64,000 bases of DNA, taken from NCBI RefSeq assembly GCF_049847105.1, contig NZ_JBNCNS010000001.1, forward strand, positions 682,001-746,000, in the 5' to 3' direction. This DNA is from Gordonia sp049847105 (GTDB taxonomy: Bacteria; Actinomycetota; Actinomycetes; Mycobacteriales; Mycobacteriaceae). Each line of letters begins with the position of its first letter. Position 1 is the stretch's first letter. Under the pieces are notes generated by a model. The model saw only the letters and a program-made list of their open reading frames with translations, had not been told where the DNA came from and made no database searches. This document shows positions 17,316 to 26,188 of this stretch, one piece after another. The translations under genes and the position numbers were made by a program.

Positions 17316-18470
17316 GTGCGCACCGTTTCCCGCCTCCGCCCCTTCGGCACCACGATCTTCGCCGAGATGTCCGCGCTCGCGGTCGAACACGATGCGGTCA
17401 ACCTCGGGCAGGGTTTCCCCGACACCGACGGTCCCGCGTCGATGCTGACGGCCGCACAACGCGCGATCGCCGAGGGACACAACCAGTACCCACCCGGGAT
17501 CGGCGTGCCCGAACTCCGGTACGCGGTGGCCCGGCACCAGCGGCGACATTACGGACTGGACTACGACCCGGACTCGGAGGTGCTGATCACGGTCGGCGCA
17601 ACCGAGGCGATCGCCGGAGCCGTCGTCGGACTCGTCGAGCCCGGCCGTGAAGTGGTGATGGTGGAGCCGTACTACGACTCGTATGCCGCCACGGTCGCGA
17701 TGGCGGGCGGCATCCGACGCACCGTTCCGCTGATCGCCGACGGCGACGGCTTCCGTCTTGACCGGACCAGGCTGGCGGACGCGTTCGGCCCCTCCACCGC
17801 GATCATCCTGGTGAACTCACCGCACAACCCCACCGGAACGGTCCTCTCCGACGACGATCTCGCCGAGATCGCGCGGCTGTGCGTCGAACACGACGTGGTC
17901 GCGGTGACCGACGAGGTCTACGAGCACCTGCTCTTCGACGACCGGGTCCATCGACCGCTCGCCGCCTTTCCCGGCATGCGTGACCGAACCCTGCGGATCT
18001 CGAGCGCCGCGAAGACGTTCAACTGCACCGGGTGGAAGGTCGGGTGGGTCAGCGGTCCGGCCCAGTTGGTCGCGGCCGCCCGCTCCGCCAAGCAGTTCAT
18101 GTCGTATGTGGGTTCCGGACCGTTCCAGCCCGCGGTGGCCCGCGCGCTCGACGACGAGATGGACTGGGTCCACGGATCCGCGCAGCGACTGTCCTCGGCG
18201 CGCGTTCTGTTGTCGGACGCCCTCCGCGACACCGGCTTCGACGTCCACCGAAGCGAGGCAGGCTATTTCGTGTGTGCCGATCCGCGACCGCTCGGCTTCG
18301 ACGATGGTGTCGCATTCTGTCGGATGCTGCCCGAGCGGATCGGTGTCGCGGCCGTTCCGGTGAGCGCGTTCGTCGACGACGTCGAACCTTGGCGACACCT
18401 CGTCCGATTCGCCTTCTGCAAGCGCGAGGACGTCATCTCCGAAGCCGCGCAACGACTTCGACAACTCTGA
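17316..18470 (+). CDS. dapC: PLP-dependent aminotransferase, DapC-like
   Basis: A 384-residue class I/II aminotransferase equivalent to Rv0858c (N-succinyldiaminopimelate aminotransferase), which acts in lysine and meso-DAP synthesis. It shows NLGQGFPDTDGP near the N-terminus, SPHNPTGT, DEVYEHLLFD, and the Schiff-base lysine Lys233 in SSAAKTFNCTGWKVGW; the C-terminal RFAFCKRED carries the carboxylate-binding arginine. Length is normal. GTG start. Substrate assignment rests on synteny with the XPB gene and family likeness; related enzymes include kynurenine and methionine aminotransferases. Confidence 0.85.
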   Translation: MRTVSRLRPFGTTIFAEMSALAVEHDAVNLGQGFPDTDGPASMLTAAQRAIAEGHNQYPPGIGVPELRYAVARHQRRHYGLDYDPDSEVLITVGATEAIAGAVVGLVEPGREVVMVEPYYDSYAATVAMAGGIRRTVPLIADGDGFRLDRTRLADAFGPSTAIILVNSPHNPTGTVLSDDDLAEIARLCVEHDVVAVTDEVYEHLLFDDRVHRPLAAFPGMRDRTLRISSAAKTFNCTGWKVGWVSGPAQLVAAARSAKQFMSYVGSGPFQPAVARALDDEMDWVHGSAQRLSSARVLLSDALRDTGFDVHRSEAGYFVCADPRPLGFDDGVAFCRMLPERIGVAAVPVSAFVDDVEPWRHLVRFAFCKREDVISEAAQRLRQL

Positions 18471-18540
18471 CGTTCCATCCCCGGGTTCCCACCAGCCGAC
18501 CGGGCACCGCCACCGACCGATGGCCGACGCAGTGCTTTCG

Positions 18541-18582
18541 GTGCGCCCGATCGGCGGAAAGTTGCGCCCGATCGGCGGTGCT
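18541..18582. repeat. Two more units of the 21-bp repeat family
   Basis: Units beginning TGCGCCCGATCGGCGG start at 18542 and 18563, exactly 21 bases apart. They match the units near 3.1 kb except for a few bases. They fill the 3' end of the gap between dapC and the converging oxidoreductase gene and stop next to that gene's stop codon. Confidence 0.7.
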
Positions 18583-18583
18583 G

Positions 18584-19567
18584 TCAGCGCAGCGCCGGCA
18601 TGACCTCGTTGACGAACAAGTCGAGGCTGCTGCGGTCGTGCGCGATGTCCGGGAAGTAGAAGATCCCATAGGACATCCCGAGGTCGACCAGGGCGGACAG
18701 GTTCTCGATCACCTGCTCCGGCGTCCCGACGGCAGGCATGCCGCGATAGGCCGCCATGCTCCCCGCGGCCGCCTCCGGATGGACGAATTTCGCCAGCCGC
18801 TGCTCGAGGGCGTCGAGCCGACGCTCCACCTCGGCGGCCGTCTCGCCGATCACCACGTTGCAGTTGGCCGAGCGCACGATCGATTCGTAGTCTCGACCCA
18901 GGTCGGCGCAGTGTTGTTGCAGCACAGATGATTTGTGCGCGAAACCCTCGGCCGTTCCGTCGAAGTTCGTGTAGTCGGCATACTGCGCGGCGATCCGCAG
19001 CGTCTTCCGCTCGCCACCCCCCGCGATCCACAAGGGGATGCGCCCGGCGACCGGCTGGGGTGCGCAGATCGCGTCGTCGACCTGGTAGTGGACACCGTCG
19101 AGACTCGCACGTCCGGTCTCCCAGGCCTGTTTCATGATCGCCACCCCCTCGTCGAGCCGAGCGAGTCGCACCCCGGCAGACGGGAAGCCATAACCGTACG
19201 CACGCCACTCCTGCTCGTACCACCCGGCGCCGATCCCCATCTGCACTCGACCACCCGAGATGAGGTCAGCGGTGGCCGCCACCTTCGCCAGATACATCGG
19301 ATTCCGGTAACTCATCGCCGTGCACATCTGCCCGATGTCGACGCGGGACGTGGTGGCCGCAAAGGCGGACACCAGGCTCCACGCCTCGTGCGTGGCCTCG
19401 TCGGTCGGCATCGGCACCGTGTGGAAATGGTCGTAGACCCAGATCGAATCCCAGTCCGTCTCTTCGGCTGTCGTGGCCAACGACGACATCACCGACCACT
19501 GATCTGCGGGCGCGATGCCGGTGAGATCGAGACGCCAACCCTGTGGAATGAACAGTCCGAATCGCAT
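18584..19567 (-). CDS. LLM-class F420-dependent oxidoreductase
   Basis: A 327-residue luciferase-like monooxygenase-fold enzyme. It begins MRFGLFIPQGWRLDL and contains the family landmarks SIWVYDHFHTVP, the non-prolyl cis-peptide region around IGQMCTAMSYRNP, KVAATADLISGGRVQMGIGAGWYEQEWRAYGY and PLWIAGGGERKTLRIAAQYADYTNF. These are typical of actinobacterial F420-dependent members that oxidise or reduce small organic substrates; the substrate is unknown. It is divergent from a TetR gene 108 bases away, which may regulate it. Confidence 0.88.
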   Translation of the reverse strand: MRFGLFIPQGWRLDLTGIAPADQWSVMSSLATTAEETDWDSIWVYDHFHTVPMPTDEATHEAWSLVSAFAATTSRVDIGQMCTAMSYRNPMYLAKVAATADLISGGRVQMGIGAGWYEQEWRAYGYGFPSAGVRLARLDEGVAIMKQAWETGRASLDGVHYQVDDAICAPQPVAGRIPLWIAGGGERKTLRIAAQYADYTNFDGTAEGFAHKSSVLQQHCADLGRDYESIVRSANCNVVIGETAAEVERRLDALEQRLAKFVHPEAAAGSMAAYRGMPAVGTPEQVIENLSALVDLGMSYGIFYFPDIAHDRSSLDLFVNEVMPALR

Positions 19568-19675
19568 GGCCCCACGCTACCCGCGCCGGCCATGGCCCAG
19601 CGCCTTCGGTGGGCACTAGACTCGAGTGCATGCCCGACCCGAACGGAGTCGGCGACAGCTAGGAGATCGACGACG

Positions 19676-20317
19676 ATGGGCAGGGTCCGCAGCGAGCGGG
19701 TCACGGTAACCCGCGCCCGAATCATGTCGACTGCCGAGCGACTCTTCGCCGAGCAGGGTGTTTCGACTGTGTCCAATCGTCAGATCAGCGAGGCCGCCGG
19801 CCAGGGCAACAACTATGCCGTCGGATATCACTTCGGTGGTCGGCTCGAACTGGTCCGGGCCATCCTCGAACTTCACAACGCCGAGATCGAACCACTGCGA
19901 TACGCAATGGTCGACGCACTCGGACCGGAGGTCGAGATACGCGACTGGATCGGTTGTCTCGTCGCGCCGCAGACCGACTATCTGGGTTCGCTCGGGACAC
20001 CCACCTATTTCGCCCGGTTCTGTGCGCAGATCACGATCGACCCGAAGTTCGGGACGCTCCTCTACGATCAGGCAGTCGCATCCAGCGGACTGATGGCCGT
20101 TCTCACGGGCCTGTACTCGTCGCTACCCGCGATCCCCGCCACCGTCCTGGAATCGCGAGACACCATGGCGCGCAACATGATCCTGCTGACACTGGCCGAT
20201 CATGAGCGGTCCCGGGCGGCCGGCGAGGCGACCGGGTCGTGGTCGGACGTCGGCGATCAGCTCATCGACGCGCTCGTCGGTATCTGGCTGGCGCCGGTGA
20301 CGCACACCCCGGAGTGA
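19676..20317 (+). CDS. TetR-family regulator
   Basis: A 213-residue repressor-type protein. The N-terminal helix-turn-helix reads TRARIMSTAERLFAEQGVSTVSNRQISEAAGQGNNYAVGYHFGG, with the typical YHFGG ending; the ligand-binding part is unlike well-known members. An AGGAG ribosome site ends about 10 bases before the ATG. It probably controls the divergent oxidoreductase. Confidence 0.85.
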   Translation: MGRVRSERVTVTRARIMSTAERLFAEQGVSTVSNRQISEAAGQGNNYAVGYHFGGRLELVRAILELHNAEIEPLRYAMVDALGPEVEIRDWIGCLVAPQTDYLGSLGTPTYFARFCAQITIDPKFGTLLYDQAVASSGLMAVLTGLYSSLPAIPATVLESRDTMARNMILLTLADHERSRAAGEATGSWSDVGDQLIDALVGIWLAPVTHTPE

Positions 20318-20420
20318 CGAGGCGAACCGGCGCAGTAGCCAACCGGAGCAGGGGCGTCGACCCGCCGAGGACCCCCACATCCCCGGAAGTCCGACGCCCC
20401 CGACACGGTCCCCCGACCTA

Positions 20421-20452
20421 GACCCCGGAGCCCCCCCCCGGTCCCCGGGGTC
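20421..20452. terminator. Possible GC hairpin between convergent genes
   Basis: GACCCCGG at 20421-20428 pairs with CCGGGGTC at 20445-20452 around a C-rich loop. It lies between the converging TetR and beta-propeller genes but lacks a T tract. Confidence 0.4.
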
Positions 20453-20530
20453 CGGCCTATTCAACCACTATTCAGTCACCTGACTCAATACATCGAGCGA
20501 GTTTTCTCGCCATTCGGCGACGAAGTCGAC

Positions 20531-21472
20531 TCAGTGCCGCACGGCGACGGCCAGGAGCGCACCGGACTCGGTGCCGACGATCAGCAGGTCCGGGCGGCCG
20601 GGACGCTGCGCGATGGCCGTGACCGGCTGACCGATGCCGGCGACGCAGACACCATGCGTCGGGAGATCGACGGTGGCGATCTGCCCGGTCGTCATCGTGA
20701 CCGCCAGCGTGCGGCCGTCGAGCGCGACCAGGTCGTCGAGTACGCCGGGGAAGGGCCGGGTCACGTCGGCGGCGACCGACACCGCGCCCGGATCACCGAT
20801 CGGCACCCGCAGGATCCGTCCGGTGAGACTCATCGTCAATGTGACGTACAGACTGTCTCCGAGAACGACGATCCCATTGGTGCTCGTGCCGTTCACGGTG
20901 CGGGACACTGCGAGATTCTTCGGAGCCCGACGTGACCATGCCGTGTCGATGGCTCCACGCCGGTCGATTCGCAGGACCCCGAAGTTGCCGTCGGCGACGT
21001 AGAGCATCCCGGCGGCGTCGAAATCCATTCCGTTCGGCATGCCCAGGCCCGTGGCGAACACCTGCACCGCCGGCCGAGGCCTTGAGGGATCCAACCGGAC
21101 GATCGTGCCGGTGCGCGGTGATCCCGGAACCATGTTGAGCGTGGTGTCCCCCGAGGCGATGTAGAGCAGGCCGTCGGGTCCGGTCCGGATGGCTCCGGGA
21201 GCGACGACATGCACTGCCGCGGTGCGACGTCCGGCACGATCAAAACGTTCGACCGTGTTGTCGAGCACCCGCGACACCCAGAGGTTGCCGTCGTCGTCGA
21301 AGGTCAGGTTCTCGGCCCAGCCTGCGACACCCGGCGACTCGGCCGCAGTGGTGACCGACACCGCAGGGCACCGAGGAGCGGCCGCCGCCTGCGCGCCGAC
21401 GAACAACGGCACGACTCCGGCGATCACCACCACCACGACACCGACGACATGAATCCGGCCCACCTTCATCAT
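20531..21472 (-). CDS. Secreted beta-propeller protein, SMP-30/NHL-like
   Basis: A 313-residue protein. A signal peptide covers about residues 1-32 (MMKVGRIHVVGVVVVVIAGVVP... AQAAAA). The rest holds propeller blades of the SMP-30/gluconolactonase or NHL type (NLTFDDDGNLWVSRVLDN, GLLYIASGD, GMLYVADGNFGVLRIDRRG, DSLYVTLTMS). It may act as a lactonase-like hydrolase or a binding protein; active-site residues are not obvious. The ATG at 21472 has GAGGGG seven bases upstream, preferred over an upstream extension. Confidence 0.75.
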   Translation of the reverse strand: MMKVGRIHVVGVVVVVIAGVVPLFVGAQAAAAPRCPAVSVTTAAESPGVAGWAENLTFDDDGNLWVSRVLDNTVERFDRAGRRTAAVHVVAPGAIRTGPDGLLYIASGDTTLNMVPGSPRTGTIVRLDPSRPRPAVQVFATGLGMPNGMDFDAAGMLYVADGNFGVLRIDRRGAIDTAWSRRAPKNLAVSRTVNGTSTNGIVVLGDSLYVTLTMSLTGRILRVPIGDPGAVSVAADVTRPFPGVLDDLVALDGRTLAVTMTTGQIATVDLPTHGVCVAGIGQPVTAIAQRPGRPDLLIVGTESGALLAVAVRH

Positions 21473-21558
21473 CGGATCACCCCTCATTTCCGCGGCGGCC
21501 GGCGACGCTCCGGCGCCGTGCAGGTCAGAGGCTATCCGACCCGACACTCCCCGGATAG

Positions 21559-21611
21559 GTGCACGACATGCACCAACCCGGAAAGAAACAAGCAGTCTGG
21601 ACTGTTTCTTT
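21559..21611. promoter_or_regulatory. Operator-like palindromes upstream of TetR-monooxygenase operon
   Basis: Two inverted repeats precede the TetR gene. The first is GTGCA-N5-TGCAC at 21559-21573. The second has arms AAAGAAACA (21582-21590) and TGTTTCTTT (21603-21611) around an inner CAGTC-TG-GACTG. The latter lies 24 bases before the ATG, where a repressor would block transcription. Autoregulation by the adjacent TetR protein is likely. Confidence 0.65.
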
Positions 21612-21634
21612 AAATCCCGCTACTCTCCATCACC

Positions 21635-22216
21635 ATGACCGAGCCGACAGCACCGGTGACGCGCACCCAGGCGCAGCGCACCGCCGCCACCCGGGAGAAG
21701 GTGCTGGACGCCGCCGTCGACGCACTCGTCGAGCTCGGGTACGGCGGGACGACGACGCAGGAGGTCAACCGGCGTGCGGGTGTGTCCCGCGGCGCGCTGC
21801 TGCACCACTTCCCGACCCGCGAGGCGCTCGTCGTCGCTGCCGTATCACATCTGGTGGATCGCCGGCTGACCGAACTCCTGAACCGCCCCCGCACCGGCGA
21901 CGAGGACATCGAGATTGTCGTCGAAGCGTTCAGTGGTCCACTGTTCGATGCGGCACTGGAACTCTGGGTGGCCGCGCGCACCGACCGCGGGCTTCGCGAG
22001 GCGATGATCCCCCTCGAGCAACAGGTCACCGACGCACTCGCCGCCGGATGCGCCGACCTCTTCGGCGACCGCTACACCCCCGCAGAACTCGAGCTCACCG
22101 TGGAACTCGCACGTGGACTTGCTGTTTCCCGAATTCTCCGAACCGCCGATGCCGACCGGGCGCTCACCACCCGACTGCTCCCAGTGTGGAAGGAACTCCT
22201 CGACCGCCATGCCTGA
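21635..22216 (+). CDS. TetR-family regulator of monooxygenase operon
   Basis: A 193-residue TetR protein with helix-turn-helix TREKVLDAAVDALVELGYGGTTTQEVNRRAGVSRGALLHHFPTREALV. Its stop overlaps the ATG of the flavin monooxygenase gene by 8 bases, so the two are translated together. It probably represses this operon through the palindromes upstream. Confidence 0.9.
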   Translation: MTEPTAPVTRTQAQRTAATREKVLDAAVDALVELGYGGTTTQEVNRRAGVSRGALLHHFPTREALVVAAVSHLVDRRLTELLNRPRTGDEDIEIVVEAFSGPLFDAALELWVAARTDRGLREAMIPLEQQVTDALAAGCADLFGDRYTPAELELTVELARGLAVSRILRTADADRALTTRLLPVWKELLDRHA

Positions 22217-23741
22217 ACATCCCGAACGCGCCGAGCCGGCCGAAGACGTCGACATCCTGATCGTCGGAACCGGATTCGGCGGACTCGCCGCCGTCCATCG
22301 CCTCCGTGCAGACCACCCACGGCTCACCATCAGGGTGATCGAGCGAGCGGCAGGCCCCGGCGGGGTCTGGCGCGACAACGACTATCCGGGTGCGGCCTGC
22401 GACGTGCCGACCTCCCTGTACTCGCTGTCCTTCGCCGCGAACCCGGAGTGGTCACACACCTACGGTCGGCAGCACGAGATCCGCCGCTACCTCGAAGCGG
22501 TTGCCCACGACCACGCCGACGTCATCCGGTACAACTGTCCGCTCACCGCGGCGTCCTGGGATGACGACACCGCTGTCTGGATCGCCGAGACCGGCCTCGG
22601 CACCATCCATGCTCGCCACCTGGTGGCCGCCCCCGGCGCCCTCTCCGAGCCGGGCGTCCCCGACCTGCCCGGGTCGGACCAGTTCGGCGGGACGGTGTTC
22701 CACACCGCACGGTGGCGTCACGATCACGACCTCACCGGCCGCCACGTCGCGATCGTCGGCAGCGGGGCGTCCGCCGTCCAGGTGGTGCCCGAGATCGTCG
22801 ACCGGGTCGCGCATCTCACCGTCTTCCAACGCACGCCCGCCTGGGTCGTCCCGCGGATGGACCGGACCATCGGCCCCGTCGAACGTGGCACCTATCGCGC
22901 CCTGCCGATCAGCCACACGCTGATCCGCCGACTCACCTATCTCTATCGGGAGGCCTACGTCTTGATGATGGCCCGCCACCCGCGGCTGCTCCCGGCAGCC
23001 ACCGCACTCGCGAAGGTGCAACTCCGCCTCCAGGTCCGCGACCGTGGTCTGCGGCGGCGACTCACCCCCGACTACACCATCGGGTGCAAACGGATGCTGC
23101 TGACCAACAAGTGGTTTCCGGCATTGCAGCGCGACAATGTGACTCTGACCGGCGCCATCTCCGGACTCGCCGACGGCGCGGCGGTCGATGCCGACGGCTC
23201 CGAGCATCGGGTCGACACGGTCATCTTCGCCACCGGCTTCACTCCCACCACGCCGCCGATCGCCACCATCCTCCGGGGCCGCGACGGCCGGACGCTCGCC
23301 GACACCTGGGCCGGTTCACCGAGCGCCTATCGTGGCGTCGCGATACACGGCTTTCCCAATCTGCACCTGATGTACGGGCCCAACACGAATCTCGGGCACA
23401 GCTCCATAGTGCTCATGCTCGAACCGCAGGCGTACTACATCTCGGCCGTGCTCGAACACCTTCGAACGCAAAGCCGTTCGATCGTCGAGGTGACTGCCGA
23501 CGCGCAGCGCCGGTATACGGACCGGATGGACGCCGAGCTCGCCGGGACCGTATGGAACTCGGGCGGCTGCTCGAGCTGGTACATGGATTCCTCCGGACGC
23601 AACTCGGTGATGTGGCCGACATTCACCAAGGACTATCGAAAGATGATGTCGCAGTTCGATCCGGCCGATCATCTGATTGCCGGCGCACCGGACGCGGACA
23701 TCACGCCGACGGCCCCGGCCACCGTGGGCGTCGTTCGATGA
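22209..23741 (+). CDS. Flavin-containing (Baeyer-Villiger-type) monooxygenase
   Basis: A 510-residue FAD/NADPH enzyme. The first dinucleotide-binding motif is IVGTGFGGLAAVHRL (about residues 18-32), the second is VAIVGSGASAVQVVPEIVD (about 180), and between them is the FMO/BVMO-like FXGXXXHTXXW motif as FGGTVFHTARW. ATGFTPTTPP marks the C-terminal FAD contact. Such enzymes insert oxygen into ketones or hydroxylate substrates. Its neighbours (cholesterol-oxidase-like GMC enzyme, decarboxylase-like protein, SDR) point to steroid, terpene or cyclic ketone catabolism; the substrate is inferred only. It overlaps both neighbours by a few bases. Confidence 0.9.
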   Translation: MPEHPERAEPAEDVDILIVGTGFGGLAAVHRLRADHPRLTIRVIERAAGPGGVWRDNDYPGAACDVPTSLYSLSFAANPEWSHTYGRQHEIRRYLEAVAHDHADVIRYNCPLTAASWDDDTAVWIAETGLGTIHARHLVAAPGALSEPGVPDLPGSDQFGGTVFHTARWRHDHDLTGRHVAIVGSGASAVQVVPEIVDRVAHLTVFQRTPAWVVPRMDRTIGPVERGTYRALPISHTLIRRLTYLYREAYVLMMARHPRLLPAATALAKVQLRLQVRDRGLRRRLTPDYTIGCKRMLLTNKWFPALQRDNVTLTGAISGLADGAAVDADGSEHRVDTVIFATGFTPTTPPIATILRGRDGRTLADTWAGSPSAYRGVAIHGFPNLHLMYGPNTNLGHSSIVLMLEPQAYYISAVLEHLRTQSRSIVEVTADAQRRYTDRMDAELAGTVWNSGGCSSWYMDSSGRNSVMWPTFTKDYRKMMSQFDPADHLIAGAPDADITPTAPATVGVVR

Positions 23742-25468
23742 TCGGCCGCCCCACCGCCGGTCCATCCGGCACCGATTTCGACGTCATCGTGATCGGGTCC
23801 GGGTTCGGCGGCTCGGTCGCCGCACTCCGGCTGTCCGAGAAGGGTTACCGCGTCGGCGTCCTCGAAGCCGGCAGGCGATTCGCCGACGACGAACTCCCCG
23901 CGACGAGCTGGCGGCTCCGCGACTATCTCTGGGCGCCGTTCCTCGGATGTTATGGCGTGCAACGGATGCACCTTCTCCGCGACGTCCTGGTGATGGCCGG
24001 CGCCGGCGTCGGCGGTGGTTCGCTCAACTACGCGAACACGCTCTACCGACCGCCCGCGTCGTTCTTCGGCGATCCGCACTGGGGCGCCATCACTGACTGG
24101 GCGGGCGAACTGAGCCCCTACTACGACCAGGCCGAACGGATGCTGGGCGCCACCACGTACCCGCATGTCACGCCGTCCGATGACGTCATGCGTGAGGTCG
24201 CCGCGGAATTCGGCGTCGAGGAGACCTTCGTCCCGACGCCGGTGGGCGTCTTCTTCGGGGAATCCGGAGTCACCAGCCCCGACCCGTTCTTCGGTGGCGC
24301 CGGCCCGGCACGCACCGGCTGCACCGAGTGCGGGGCATGCATGACCGGATGCCGGGTCGGGGCGAAGAACACCCTGGTGAAGAACTACCTGTATCTCGCC
24401 GAACAGGCGGGCGCACAGATCATCCCGATGACCTCGGTGCATGCCGTCCGTCCCAGCGCCGAGGGTGGCTACACCGTCGGGACCCATCGCACCGGACGCC
24501 GTCGGCGGGTACGCACCTACACCGCGGACCAGGTGGTCTTCGCGGCCGGTACCTACGGCACCAACAAACTTCTCCTCTCGATGAAGCAGTCCGGAGATCT
24601 CGCCGGCCTCTCGGATCGTCTCGGCCAGGTCGTCCGCACCAATTCGGAGGCCGTACTGGCAGCGACCGCACGCGACCGCACAGTCGATTACACGCAGGGC
24701 GTGGCGATCACCTCCTCGTTCCACCCGAATGCGCACACCCATATCGAGCCGGTCCGATACGGCAAGGGCAGCAACCTCATCGGTCTCCTTCAGGCGGTAC
24801 TCGTCGACGGCGGCGGGCGGATGCCGCGGATACTCAAGGCGATCGGGGCGATGCTCACACATCCGGGTGCCGCACTCCGTTCGCTGTCGGTGCGGCACTG
24901 GTCGGAGCGCACGATCATCGCATTGGTGATGCAGACCGCCGACAACTCGATCGAACTCTTCGCCCGACGAGGCCGCCTCGGCCCTCGTCTGCGCAGCCGA
25001 GCCGGAGCCGGGGACCCACCGCCGCGGTGGATCCCCGAGGGACATCGGGCTGTCCGGTCGGTCGCCGACCGCATCGACGGCGATGCGGGTGGCTCCGTCG
25101 TCGATCTCCTGAACATCCCGATGACAGCGCATTTCCTCGGCGGGTGCGCCATCGGGACCGACTCGCGGACCGGCGTCGTCGACGCCTATCACCGGGTGTT
25201 CGGCCACCCCGGGCTGCACATCGTCGACGGTTCCACGGTCTCGGCGAATCTCGGCGTCAACCCGTCGCTCACCATCACCGCCGCGGCGGAACGGGCATTG
25301 GCCATGTGGCCCAATCGCGGTGAACAGGACCAACGCCCGGAACCGGGCACGGCTTATCGACCGGTGGAGCCGGTGTCACCGAATTGCGCGGCCGTCCCGG
25401 ACGGCGCCCCGGGCGCCCTGCGTCTGCCGATCCGTCTCCCCATCAGCCCCGTCCGTCGTCACGCCTGA
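23738..25468 (+). CDS. GMC oxidoreductase, cholesterol oxidase-like
   Basis: A 576-residue FAD enzyme similar in length and layout to ChoD (Rv3409c). FAD binding: VIVIGSGFGGSVAALRLSEKGYRVGVLEAG near the N-terminus. The GMC signature region is VMAGAGVGGGSLNYANTLYRPP, and the C-terminal catalytic segment includes FLGGCAIGTDSRTGVVD and ANLGVNPSLTITAAAERA. A four-cysteine run CTECGACMTGC sits near residue 195. There is no signal peptide, so it is cytoplasmic. It overlaps the monooxygenase gene by 4 bases. True cholesterol activity is not proven for this group. Confidence 0.85.
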   Translation: MIGRPTAGPSGTDFDVIVIGSGFGGSVAALRLSEKGYRVGVLEAGRRFADDELPATSWRLRDYLWAPFLGCYGVQRMHLLRDVLVMAGAGVGGGSLNYANTLYRPPASFFGDPHWGAITDWAGELSPYYDQAERMLGATTYPHVTPSDDVMREVAAEFGVEETFVPTPVGVFFGESGVTSPDPFFGGAGPARTGCTECGACMTGCRVGAKNTLVKNYLYLAEQAGAQIIPMTSVHAVRPSAEGGYTVGTHRTGRRRRVRTYTADQVVFAAGTYGTNKLLLSMKQSGDLAGLSDRLGQVVRTNSEAVLAATARDRTVDYTQGVAITSSFHPNAHTHIEPVRYGKGSNLIGLLQAVLVDGGGRMPRILKAIGAMLTHPGAALRSLSVRHWSERTIIALVMQTADNSIELFARRGRLGPRLRSRAGAGDPPPRWIPEGHRAVRSVADRIDGDAGGSVVDLLNIPMTAHFLGGCAIGTDSRTGVVDAYHRVFGHPGLHIVDGSTVSANLGVNPSLTITAAAERALAMWPNRGEQDQRPEPGTAYRPVEPVSPNCAAVPDGAPGALRLPIRLPISPVRRHA

Positions 25469-25493
25469 TCCCGCGAATCCCAGGAGCACCAGA

Positions 25494-26156
25494 ATGTGGA
25501 GTGTTGTCGAGTCCCGCACTGATCGTGATATCTGGCCGATGAGCCCGCCGGCGCCGTGGCCTGCGTCCGTCCGCGCCACCCTCTGGTGGCACCGGGCCAC
25601 CGACGACGCCCGGTCGCTGGCGATCTCCGACGCCAAGACCATTCCGGTCACGGTGGGGATGATGGTCGACTACCTCGATTCGCCGGTCGGACCATATCGC
25701 GAGGTTCTCGCCAGCCCGGTGCTGCTGGCGCCGAGCCGACGACTCGGACCTCTTCCGCGGCTGCACGTCCCGTTCATCGCGGTGGATTCGGAGACCTCCG
25801 TCCACGGTGGTCGCGTCCATTGGAGGCTGCCCAAGGTGATGGCGGCGTTCAACGGGGAGGCGACATCGGAGATGGTCGCCAACGGGGCGGACTGGTCCGT
25901 GCACGCCATCGCCCACGCGCTACCGGTGACGCTGCCCATCGCCGGTGCGCTCGGCTTCGCGCAGCCGATCAGCAGGGAAGGCGGACCGGTCGATTTCCTC
26001 CGCGCGACGGCGACCCTCGCCGGGACCTTTCGTCCCGCACGCGTCGACGTGGTCCTCACCGGGCCCACGCTCCCCACCTGGCTGAAGGCGGGTACGCATA
26101 CGGGGATCACGGTCACCCGCGGCCGGATGTCGACCGGCCGCGGGCGGCGCTGCTGA
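25494..26156 (+). CDS. Acetoacetate decarboxylase-like protein
   Basis: A 220-residue protein with the fold-family features of acetoacetate decarboxylase: VGMMVDYLDSPVGPYREVLASPVLL, VPFIAVDSETSVHGGRVHWRLPKVMAAF. The lysine in the WRLPK segment matches the position of the Schiff-base lysine region, but I cannot confirm catalysis. It follows the GMC gene after 25 bases with an AGGAG ribosome site. It may act late in the pathway of the operon, or be a non-decarboxylating relative. Confidence 0.75.
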   Translation: MWSVVESRTDRDIWPMSPPAPWPASVRATLWWHRATDDARSLAISDAKTIPVTVGMMVDYLDSPVGPYREVLASPVLLAPSRRLGPLPRLHVPFIAVDSETSVHGGRVHWRLPKVMAAFNGEATSEMVANGADWSVHAIAHALPVTLPIAGALGFAQPISREGGPVDFLRATATLAGTFRPARVDVVLTGPTLPTWLKAGTHTGITVTRGRMSTGRGRRC

Positions 26157-26188
26157 CCCGTCTCCTGTCGTCAGAAGTACTGTTGTCC

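Noticed and set aside
18935..19675. N-terminal extension of the TetR gene upstream of 19676
   Set aside because: The segment is antisense to the LLM oxidoreductase; the ATG at 19676 has its own ribosome site and starts the HTH.
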